From an uncultured Roseburia sp. (GTDB lineage: Bacteria; Bacillota; Clostridia; Lachnospirales; Lachnospiraceae), in NCBI GenBank assembly GCA_934309475.1, contig CAKRDK010000016.1, positions 1-50,994 on the forward strand: DNA of 50,994 nucleotides, given 5' to 3'. A model generated the notes under the pieces. It was not told the DNA's origin and did no database searches. It saw nothing but the letters and a program-made list of their open reading frames with translations. The position numbers were made by a program, and so were the translations under genes. Shown here piece after piece: positions 32,428-39,591 of the stretch (within the stretch, counting starts at the first letter, position 1; every line of letters begins with the position of its first letter).

Positions 32428-32490
32428 ATGTGATAGGAAACTTCGTCCCTATTACATAAAACGCTTCGCGAGGATGCGCACCTCGCGGAG
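32424..32490. repeat. Dispersed stem-loop repeat, copy 2
   Basis: A 16-bp stem (32424-32439 with 32446-32461) with one mismatch and one wobble, loop ACTTCG, followed by CGCTTCGC and a second hairpin, CGCGAGG/CCTCGCG. It is the same family as 2143-2188. Confidence 0.7.
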
Positions 32491-32531
32491 AAGAATTTAA
32501 TGCTTCGCATACCGCTCGGGCGCACACTTTA

Positions 32532-33872
32532 TTATTTATTGGATTTTCTCCAGATATGTAATTTATCTGCCTCTGCAATCAGCTCATCACGGAAATCCGG
32601 ATGTGCGATGGAGATTAAGGCTTCTGCTCTCTGCCATGCGGAGAGACCTTTTAAGTTTACTTTTCCGTATTCGGTTACAACAAAGTGTGTGTTGGCACGG
32701 GTATCGGTTACGATAGAGCCGTTTGCTAAAGTTGGACGGATACGGGACTGTAACTGACCGTCTTTTGTCTTAAAGGTAGAAGACAGACAGATGAAACTTT
32801 TACCACCGTTAGAGAGGTAAGCACCCAATACGAAATCGAGCTGTCCGCCTGCACCACTGATATGTTTGGTACCTGCAGATTCTGCATTGACCTGACCGAA
32901 TAAATCGATATCAACGGCATTGTTGATGGAAATAAAGTTATCAAGTGCGGAAATCTGGCGGATGTCATTGGTGTAGCTGACAGGTGCACTCATCATCTCC
33001 GGGTTCTCGTCTAAGTAGTCATACATTTTCTTTGTTCCGGCACCGAAACCGTAGACCTGACGGAAACGGTCGATGTTCTTCTTGGAACCGTTGATTTTTC
33101 CGGCTCTTGCGATGTCAACAAAAGCATCGACATACATTTCGGTGTGGACACCAAGGTCTTTTAAGTCGGATTCTGCAATCAGGGAACCAACGGCATTTGG
33201 CATACCACCAATACCGAGCTGTAAACATGCTCCGTTTGGAATCTCGTCTACGATTAATTTTGCAACTGCCTTATCGACATCGGTTGCAGGGCCGCCTGCA
33301 CCAAGCTCACCGATTGGTGGGTTAGAACCCTCTACAATGTAGGTAACATCAGAAATATGGATGCCACACTCTGTGCCGCCGAGACAGCGAGGCATATTCT
33401 CGTTGACCTCAACGATGATGTGTTTGGCACGTTCACACATTGCACCAAGGTGAGATGCGTTAGGACCAAAATTGAAATAACCATGTTTATCCATTGGAGC
33501 TACCTGGAACATAGCAACGTCATCCGGGCAGTCAATCTCGCGGTAGTAGCGAGGAAGTTCAGAGTAACGGATTGGAGAATAGTAAGCACATCCACGTGCA
33601 ATCAATTTACGTTCAATTCCGGACATATGCCATGAGTTCCAGCAGAAATGCTCTCCGGCATCCTCACGTTCAAAAACAGCAAGCGGTTTCAATAAGATAC
33701 CGCCACGCAGTTTTACATCTTTTAATTCATCGGTACGCTTTGCAAGTGCTTTATCGAGTGCATCTACGGTATTGGTGCACCAGCCATAATCAACCCAGTC
33801 ACCGGATTTGATGATTTTTACAGCCTCGTCAGCGGAGACTGATTTCTGTTTATATTCTTCTAAAAAATCCAT
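32532..33872 (-). CDS. but: Butyryl-CoA:acetate CoA-transferase
   Basis: 446 residues, the usual length of this enzyme in Roseburia and relatives. The N-terminus ([20 protein letters not shown]), [26 protein letters not shown], and the long conserved end ([42 protein letters not shown]) match that group closely. E245 in [14 protein letters not shown] is the position of the catalytic glutamate that carries the CoA thioester. It moves CoA from butyryl-CoA to acetate, the last step of butyrate formation with net acetate use. 4-hydroxybutyrate CoA-transferase is a close relative, but the sequence fits the butyryl type better. It is monocistronic with its own promoter. Confidence 0.9.
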   Translation of the reverse strand: MDFLEEYKQKSVSADEAVKIIKSGDWVDYGWCTNTVDALDKALAKRTDELKDVKLRGGILLKPLAVFEREDAGEHFCWNSWHMSGIERKLIARGCAYYSPIRYSELPRYYREIDCPDDVAMFQVAPMDKHGYFNFGPNASHLGAMCERAKHIIVEVNENMPRCLGGTECGIHISDVTYIVEGSNPPIGELGAGGPATDVDKAVAKLIVDEIPNGACLQLGIGGMPNAVGSLIAESDLKDLGVHTEMYVDAFVDIARAGKINGSKKNIDRFRQVYGFGAGTKKMYDYLDENPEMMSAPVSYTNDIRQISALDNFISINNAVDIDLFGQVNAESAGTKHISGAGGQLDFVLGAYLSNGGKSFICLSSTFKTKDGQLQSRIRPTLANGSIVTDTRANTHFVVTEYGKVNLKGLSAWQRAEALISIAHPDFRDELIAEADKLHIWRKSNK

Positions 33873-33918
33873 GAAATATACCTCCCAAAAAAGATTGTTA
33901 AATTTTTACCATACTTCT

Positions 33919-33947
33919 ATCGTATCACTTTATGAGAAAATTTACAA
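33919..33947 (-). promoter_or_regulatory. Promoter of but
   Basis: On the minus strand, TTGTAA (33947-33942), 17-bp spacer, TACGAT (33924-33919). It lies ~46 bases before the start codon. Confidence 0.6.
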
Positions 33948-34014
33948 GGTTTTCGTAGACAGAAATTGTAAGGCGTGAGAAAATAAAAGAATCAGAAAAG
34001 TGGAGGGATACATC

Positions 34015-35289
34015 ATGCAGTTTGATATAAAAATGATAACGGATGAACTTCCGGAGCAGGGGAGATATTACATCAAGAAACGAAGAGCCGTCAGGGCTGT
34101 CATCTGGGAGGGCGAGAAGCTTCTTCTCGTCGAGACAAACCGCGGCGATTATAAATTTCCGGGTGGCGGTGTCGAAAAAGGAGAGTCGGACGAGGCGGCA
34201 TTGCTTCGTGAAATCCGGGAGGAGACCGGCTATGTCGAAGCTGAGGTCGGCGAACTTGTCGGAAAGACGTTCGAGCAGTGCATCGATACGGAGGAGCCGG
34301 ATACCTATTTTCAGATGGAATCCGTTTATTACTTGTGTACACTCAAAGGGAAGAAAACGGTGGGTTCTGACTTAGACGATTACGAAGAAAAGTTAGAGTT
34401 TCGCCCGGTTTTTATCCGCTGTGAGGAAGCGGTAGAGGCGCAGGAGAAGCTGCTTGCAGCAGGAATGGAAAAAGAGATTTCCTGGCTTTGCCGTGAGACA
34501 AAGGTTTTGCACATGTTACAGCAGACGCTTGTGGAAAAGATTGCGGATGCCATGCGTGATTGTGGAAAAATCATGCTTGGCGCAAACCGGAGTGGAGCGT
34601 TTATTAATGAGAAAGAGGGGCATGCTAATTTCGTCACCACCTACGATAAAAAAGTGCAGGAAGAATTGAAAAAGCGATTGCTTGCGATTTTACCGGAAGC
34701 GCATTTTGTCGGAGAAGAGGAAATCGCGGATGAAAATGATTCTGTGGACAGATTAAAGAGCGGATATGCGTTTATTGTCGACCCGATTGACGGAACGACG
34801 AATTTCATCAAGGACTACAAGACCAGCGCAATCTCGGTAGGACTTTTAAAGGATGGAGAGCCCTATATCGGCTGCGTGTATCAGCCTTATTTAGACGAGA
34901 TGTTTACGGCGGAGAAGGGAAAAGGTGCTTTTTGCAATGGAGAGCCAATCCATGTGTCAAAACAGCCGCTCTCAAACGGAATCGTTTTGTTTGGAACAGC
35001 ACCTTATTATGAGAATCTGAACCGGCCATCGTTTGAGAAAGCGTTTTCCTATTTTAAACAGGCGCTTGACATCCGAAGAAGTGGTTCTGCAGCGATTGAT
35101 CTGTGCAGTGTCGCATCGGGACGCGCCGAACTTTATTTTGAATTAAAACTCTCACCTTGGGATTATGCGGCAGGCTGTCTGATTGTAAGAGAAGCCGGCG
35201 GCATTGTGACGACAATGGAAGGAGCACCCCTGACATTTGAAAAAGGGTGCTCCGTATTGGCAAGAAATGCAAGTGTGTCCGTGCTGTAA
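34015..35289 (+). CDS. Nudix hydrolase-inositol monophosphatase fusion protein
   Basis: 424 residues from ATG 34015 (GGAGGG seven bases upstream; a GTG 15 bases earlier overlaps that site). Residues ~1-160 are a Nudix domain with an intact box, G51-x5-E57-x7-R65-E66-I-x-E69-E70-x-G72. Residues ~165-424 are a complete inositol monophosphatase-superfamily domain: EEE at 234-236, the metal-binding DPIDGTTN with D256 and D259, and a C-terminal WDYAAGCLIVREAGG. The second domain could dephosphorylate inositol phosphate, NADP or 3'-phosphoadenosine nucleotides. A Nudix plus nucleotide-phosphatase pairing hints at clean-up of a nucleotide derivative, but the substrate is not known. Its stop codon abuts that of the convergent glycosyltransferase. 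Confidence 0.88.
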   Translation: MQFDIKMITDELPEQGRYYIKKRRAVRAVIWEGEKLLLVETNRGDYKFPGGGVEKGESDEAALLREIREETGYVEAEVGELVGKTFEQCIDTEEPDTYFQMESVYYLCTLKGKKTVGSDLDDYEEKLEFRPVFIRCEEAVEAQEKLLAAGMEKEISWLCRETKVLHMLQQTLVEKIADAMRDCGKIMLGANRSGAFINEKEGHANFVTTYDKKVQEELKKRLLAILPEAHFVGEEEIADENDSVDRLKSGYAFIVDPIDGTTNFIKDYKTSAISVGLLKDGEPYIGCVYQPYLDEMFTAEKGKGAFCNGEPIHVSKQPLSNGIVLFGTAPYYENLNRPSFEKAFSYFKQALDIRRSGSAAIDLCSVASGRAELYFELKLSPWDYAAGCLIVREAGGIVTTMEGAPLTFEKGCSVLARNASVSVL

Positions 35290-36360
35290 CTACAGTTCTT
35301 CCGGCAATTCCCAATCTGCGGCTGCGGCAGCATAGCTATCTGCCTGTGCAACGCAGTCTTCGTAGAATAGGGATTCCCCGTCGCCCTGCGCCGCTAAGTC
35401 GGCTGCCATGAGGCGGTAACATTCGGATAATTTCTGAAGTGGAAGGTCGCCGCTTCTGTGAATGTCAAGGATGCTCTCCGTCTCCGAGGAGGCGTTTAGG
35501 AACCATAAAATTGCCTCGTCGATATCTCCGGCGTCGAAGAAATACGTTCCAAGTTCATAGCAGATTTCTGCACATGGGGTGGTTACCATATCCTTTAAAG
35601 CCAGCTTGAAGAACTCATTGACGTTATGTTCAAGCCGGTAAATGTGGCAGAGTACACAGGAGGCTGCCTTGATGCAGTCTTCTTTTTGCGAGGTAAAAAG
35701 TGTCTGCAAAAAGATTTCTTTTGCGGAAAGAAAATCTTCATCCGTCCCCGACACAAAAAGTTCTTTTGCATACATCTGGTGAATTTTTTCGGAAAGCCTT
35801 CCGTCACGTTCAAAAGCGCGCTGGAAAATAGAAAAGTCACGTTTGCTGTGCAGATTCTGTGGGAGATGTAAAATCTCGATATCGCTGTCAAACACAACCG
35901 GCTGTAACTGTATGGTCTCGTGAACCGGGTCCACCCACGTAAAAGTGCGCAGGCGTTTGAACAGTTTCGGGCGGTATTCTTTTTTGGCATTCAAAACGGT
36001 ATTGAATTCTGCCGGTGTGACATATTTCATCTGTACGATATCAACTTCCGGCAGCAGAACCTGCTTCATGCGGTGGAAACGCATACGGTTTTCCTCGTCT
36101 AACACCTCGTCTGCATCGGGCGCATAGATGTAATCCATGGTTGCTTTGGAAAAAGAAAAGTTTCTCGCCGATGCAAAGTCATCGTTCCATGCAAAGTCAT
36201 AAATTTTATCCGTGTAACGGGCTGCGATTTCCTTGGTATTGTCGGTAGAGCCCGTGTCTACAATAATAATCTCGTTCATTAAATCAGCGAGGGAATCTAA
36301 GCATCTTGCCAGTACCTCCGCCTCGTTTTTTACAATCATACATAAGCTGACAGTAATCAT
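35290..36360 (-). CDS. Family 2 glycosyltransferase with helical C-terminal region
   Basis: 356 residues from the ATG at 36360 (MITVSLCMIVKNEAEVLARC); GAGGTG lies four bases upstream, and further in-frame starts exist. Residues ~1-220 are a GT-A fold: VSLCMIVKNE, IIIVDTGSTDNT and the DAD metal motif in YAPDADEVL. The C-terminal ~140 residues are alpha-helical and TPR-like (EICYELGTYFFDAGDIDEAILWFLNAS). This architecture matches bacterial GT2 proteins such as SunS-related enzymes that may glycosylate proteins or peptides; the acceptor is unknown. Its stop codon touches the stop of the Nudix fusion gene with no spacer. Confidence 0.85.
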   Translation of the reverse strand: MITVSLCMIVKNEAEVLARCLDSLADLMNEIIIVDTGSTDNTKEIAARYTDKIYDFAWNDDFASARNFSFSKATMDYIYAPDADEVLDEENRMRFHRMKQVLLPEVDIVQMKYVTPAEFNTVLNAKKEYRPKLFKRLRTFTWVDPVHETIQLQPVVFDSDIEILHLPQNLHSKRDFSIFQRAFERDGRLSEKIHQMYAKELFVSGTDEDFLSAKEIFLQTLFTSQKEDCIKAASCVLCHIYRLEHNVNEFFKLALKDMVTTPCAEICYELGTYFFDAGDIDEAILWFLNASSETESILDIHRSGDLPLQKLSECYRLMAADLAAQGDGESLFYEDCVAQADSYAAAAADWELPEEL

Positions 36361-36574
36361 CATGCACCTCATCTTTGCGATATTTGTCCATTCTGCAGCA
36401 GCAGGAAAAAAGGCTGGCTGCAAAGGAACGTTCTATATTATAGCATCGGCATTTTGGCGGGATTTCTGTAGTAGAAATTGGAGGTTGTGGGTGTAAAGAG
36501 CCAAATTGTGTGATACAATGGGTGGGATAAAAAGAGTGAGGAATGATAGGATAATGAGGAATCAGGAAAATTTT

Positions 36575-37474
36575 ATGCAGAAAACATGGGTTGTGTGGCT
36601 TGGCGCGCTGGTGTGCTGCGCGCTTTGGGGAAGCGCATTCCCGTGTATTAAATTGGGATACCGGTATTTTGATATTGCATCGTCTGCGACGGCAACGCAG
36701 ATTTTATTTGCGGGCTGCCGTTTTCTTTTGGCAGGAGTGATGGCGATTCTGATAGGAAGCGTGTTGCAGCGGAAAGTATTGATTCCGGGCAAAGATGCCT
36801 GGGGCAAAATCTGCTGGCTTAGTGTATTACAAACCGTAGCACAGTATATATTTTTCTATGTGGGACTGGCACATACGAGCGGTGTGAAGGCGTCGATTAT
36901 CGAGGGCGTAAACGTTTTCATTGCAATTCTGGTGGCGAGTCTTTTGTTCCATCAGGAAAAACTGACCGTTCGGAAAATGGCAGGCTGCGTAATCGGTTTC
37001 GCAGGTGTTGTACTTGTCAACCTGACCGGGACAGGGCTTGAAGGCGGATTTGCGTGGAATGGAGAGGGCTTTATTTTCTTATCCACCGTTGCCTACGCAT
37101 TTTCGTCCGTCTTTTTGAAACGTTTTTCTAAGACGGAAAATCCGGTGCTGCTCAGCGGCTATCAGTTTGTGGTCGGCGGTGCCGTTATGATTGTGGCGGG
37201 ACTTTTCATGGGCGGCTCCATCGCAGTTGTGACGCCGAAGGGAATTGCAATGCTTTTGTACCTTGCGTTCATATCGGCGGCGGCATATTCGCTCTGGGGC
37301 ATCCTTTTAAAATACAATCCGGTTTCTAAAGTTGCCGTTTTCGGTTTTATGAATCCGGTGTTTGGTGTGATTTTGTCGGCATTTTTACTGGCAGAATCGG
37401 ACGTGCTCGGCATCATGAGTGTGGTTTCGCTTGTGCTGGTGTGCGTGGGAATTTACATTGTAAATAAGAATTAA
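36575..37474 (+). CDS. DMT superfamily transporter (EamA family)
   Basis: 299 residues from ATG 36575, which has AGGA seven bases upstream; an in-frame ATG at 36554 has its AGG too close. Ten hydrophobic helices in two EamA repeats: the first half includes LGALVCCALWGSAFPCIKLG and the second VAYAFSSVFLKRFSK. It is a typical drug/metabolite exporter with unknown substrate. rlmI starts 12 bases after its stop, so both are probably co-transcribed. Confidence 0.87.
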   Translation: MQKTWVVWLGALVCCALWGSAFPCIKLGYRYFDIASSATATQILFAGCRFLLAGVMAILIGSVLQRKVLIPGKDAWGKICWLSVLQTVAQYIFFYVGLAHTSGVKASIIEGVNVFIAILVASLLFHQEKLTVRKMAGCVIGFAGVVLVNLTGTGLEGGFAWNGEGFIFLSTVAYAFSSVFLKRFSKTENPVLLSGYQFVVGGAVMIVAGLFMGGSIAVVTPKGIAMLLYLAFISAAAYSLWGILLKYNPVSKVAVFGFMNPVFGVILSAFLLAESDVLGIMSVVSLVLVCVGIYIVNKN

Positions 37475-37486
37475 TGGAGGAAAAAA

Positions 37487-38713
37487 ATGAGTACAGTTGT
37501 TACATTGAAAAAAGGTGAGGGACGCACGATTAAGGCGGGCGGACTCTGGATTTTTCATAATGAGATAGATACGATTGTCGGAACATTCAAAAACGGGGAT
37601 GTGGTCACCGTACACGATTTCGACGGTTATCCGATGGGAAAAGGTTTTATCAACCAGAATTCGAAGATTCGCATCCGCATGCTGACAAGACATGTGGAGC
37701 AGGAAATTGACCGTGATTTTTTACAGATGCGCGTACAGAATGCGTGGGATTACCGCAAAACAGTTATGGCAGCAAATCCGGCGGATACAGACGCCTGCCG
37801 TGTCATTTTCGGGGAGGCAGATTTCCTTCCGGGGCTTGTCGTGGACAAGTACGCAGATGTTCTGGTGGTAGAGTGCCTAGCCCTCGGCATGGAGCGGTTC
37901 AAGGAGACCATTGTAGAGCTGTTAAAAGAAACGCTTGCGAAAGACGGCATCACAATTCGCGGTGTTTATGAGAGAAGTGATGCCAATGAGCGTACGAAAG
38001 AGGGCCTTTCGAAGAAAAAAGGTTTCATCGGCGGAGAATTTGACACGAACGTTGAGATTGTGGAAAATGGTGTTCACTATATGGTGGACGTGGTGAATGG
38101 ACAAAAAACTGGATTTTTCCTTGACCAGAAATACAACCGCCTTGCGATGCAGCGTATCTGCAAAGGAAAAAAGGTGTTAGACTGCTTTACCCATATGGGA
38201 ACCTTTGCCTTAAACGCAGGAATCGCCGGGGCTTCGGATGTGACAGGCTTAGATATCTCAGAGTACGCCGTGGCGCAGGCGACAGAAAATGCCCGCCGGA
38301 ACGGACTTGAAGATACGGTGCATTTCCGCTGCGCAAACGTTTTAGATGAACTGCCGAAACTTGCAGCAGCCGGAGAAAAGTATGATGTCGTAATCTTAGA
38401 CCCACCGGCTTTCACGAAGTCGCGTGAGGCGACCAAAAACGCCATCAAAGGCTACCGTGAAATCAACATGAAAGGCTTAAAACTTGTCAAAGACGGCGGC
38501 TACCTTGCGACCTGTTCCTGCTCCCACTTCATGACACAGGAACTTCTTGCAAAGACGGTTAAGGAAGCCGCAAAGGCGACACACAAGCGCCTCCGTCAGG
38601 TCGAGTTCCGCACCCAGGCACCGGATCATCCGATTCTCTGGGCGAATAGTGCGAATGTGCCGGAGAGTTATTATTTGAAGTTCTACATTTTTCAGGTGGT
38701 GGAAGAGCGCTAG
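37487..38713 (+). CDS. rlmI: 23S rRNA (cytosine-C5)-methyltransferase, RlmI-like
   Basis: 408 residues. An N-terminal PUA domain (~1-75; GRTIKAGGLWIFHNEI) binds RNA. The SAM-dependent methyltransferase domain follows with VNGQKTGFFLDQK, the SAM loop LDCFTHMGTFALNAG, DISEYAV, the catalytic-site DPPAF and the second Cys motif TCSCSHFM. This set is diagnostic of RlmI, which methylates C1962 of 23S rRNA in E. coli. GGAGGA precedes the ATG. Confidence 0.9.
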   Translation: MSTVVTLKKGEGRTIKAGGLWIFHNEIDTIVGTFKNGDVVTVHDFDGYPMGKGFINQNSKIRIRMLTRHVEQEIDRDFLQMRVQNAWDYRKTVMAANPADTDACRVIFGEADFLPGLVVDKYADVLVVECLALGMERFKETIVELLKETLAKDGITIRGVYERSDANERTKEGLSKKKGFIGGEFDTNVEIVENGVHYMVDVVNGQKTGFFLDQKYNRLAMQRICKGKKVLDCFTHMGTFALNAGIAGASDVTGLDISEYAVAQATENARRNGLEDTVHFRCANVLDELPKLAAAGEKYDVVILDPPAFTKSREATKNAIKGYREINMKGLKLVKDGGYLATCSCSHFMTQELLAKTVKEAAKATHKRLRQVEFRTQAPDHPILWANSANVPESYYLKFYIFQVVEER

Positions 38714-38789
38714 GCGTTCATCTGGAGAAATAGGAAATGGGAAAGTGGCAGGAATACTTGAGTTATAAGGAAGAAAGTGGAGTGATTAT

Positions 38790-39314
38790 ATGAAAATTGT
38801 AATTATTAACGGCAGTGCAAGAAAAGGAAATACATTAACTGCAATCAATGCATTTATGAAAGGCGCATTTAAAGGGAACGAAATTGAAGTGATTGAACCA
38901 GATAAGTTGCATATAGCACCTTGTAAGGGATGTGGCGCTTGTCAATGCCATAAGGGCTGTGTGGACAGAGATGATACCAATCCAACAATTGAAAAAATTG
39001 CAGCAGCTGACATGATTCTCTTTGCAACACCTGTATATTGGTGGGGAATGTCGGCACAGTTAAAGCTTATAATTGATAAATGTTATTGCCGTGGGTTGCA
39101 GCTGAAAAATAAAAAAGTTGGTATAATTATTGTAGGCGGTTCGCCAGTTGATAGCATACAGTATGAGTTGATTTGTAAGCAGTTTGACTGCATGGCGGAT
39201 TATTTGTCGTGGGATATGCTTTTCCAGAAATCATACTATGCTACTGCACGGGATGAGCTTGCAAAAGATGTAAAAGCGATGGAAGAGCTTGAGCGCATTG
39301 GCGAGAGCTTATAA
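38790..39314 (+). CDS. Flavodoxin-like NAD(P)H-dependent FMN reductase family protein
   Basis: 174 residues. It starts with the flavin phosphate loop IINGSARKGNT. A cysteine-rich segment follows (APCKGCGACQCHKGCVDRDD, with five Cys in total), typical of iron-sulfur-flavoprotein-like or related members, and then the flavin-contact motif TPVYWWGMSAQLKLIIDK. It probably transfers electrons from NAD(P)H; the substrate is unknown. It is monocistronic with a strong terminator. Confidence 0.85.
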   Translation: MKIVIINGSARKGNTLTAINAFMKGAFKGNEIEVIEPDKLHIAPCKGCGACQCHKGCVDRDDTNPTIEKIAAADMILFATPVYWWGMSAQLKLIIDKCYCRGLQLKNKKVGIIIVGGSPVDSIQYELICKQFDCMADYLSWDMLFQKSYYATARDELAKDVKAMEELERIGESL

Positions 39315-39358
39315 TGAAAACATAGAGCAGGCAACATCCTTGGGTCTACACAAAAACT

Positions 39359-39411
39359 GCCCTGGAAGTATCCAATTTTTAACACAAATTGGATACTTCC
39401 AGGGCGTTTTT
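39359..39411 (+). terminator. Strong terminator with 20-bp perfect stem
   Basis: The 20-base arm at 39359-39378 is exactly complementary to 39386-39405 (starting GCCCTGG, ending CCAGGGC), with a seven-base loop and a T5 tract. The stem is longer than most terminators. Confidence 0.95.
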
Positions 39412-39500
39412 CCGTCATAGCCCCAATTCATTATAAAGCGGGTACAAAGGTAATCATAAAACAGCAGAACAAACCAGATACAGTAAATAGTCCCTCAAAA

Positions 39501-39522
39501 TCATAAGAAAATCATAAGAAAA
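39501..39522 (+). promoter_or_regulatory. 11-bp tandem direct repeat upstream of the protease
   Basis: TCATAAGAAAA occurs twice head to tail (39501-39511 and 39512-39522). A TACAAT -10 box is at 39551-39556 with no -35 box. An 11-bp direct repeat one helical turn apart, just upstream of a missing -35, is the usual layout for an OmpR/PhoB-type activator site. Confidence 0.55.
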
Positions 39523-39591
39523 TTTTCCATATATTGCAAAAGTATGGTGTTACAATTGAAATGATAATGGAAAAATGTGAGGGAGAGCGTT

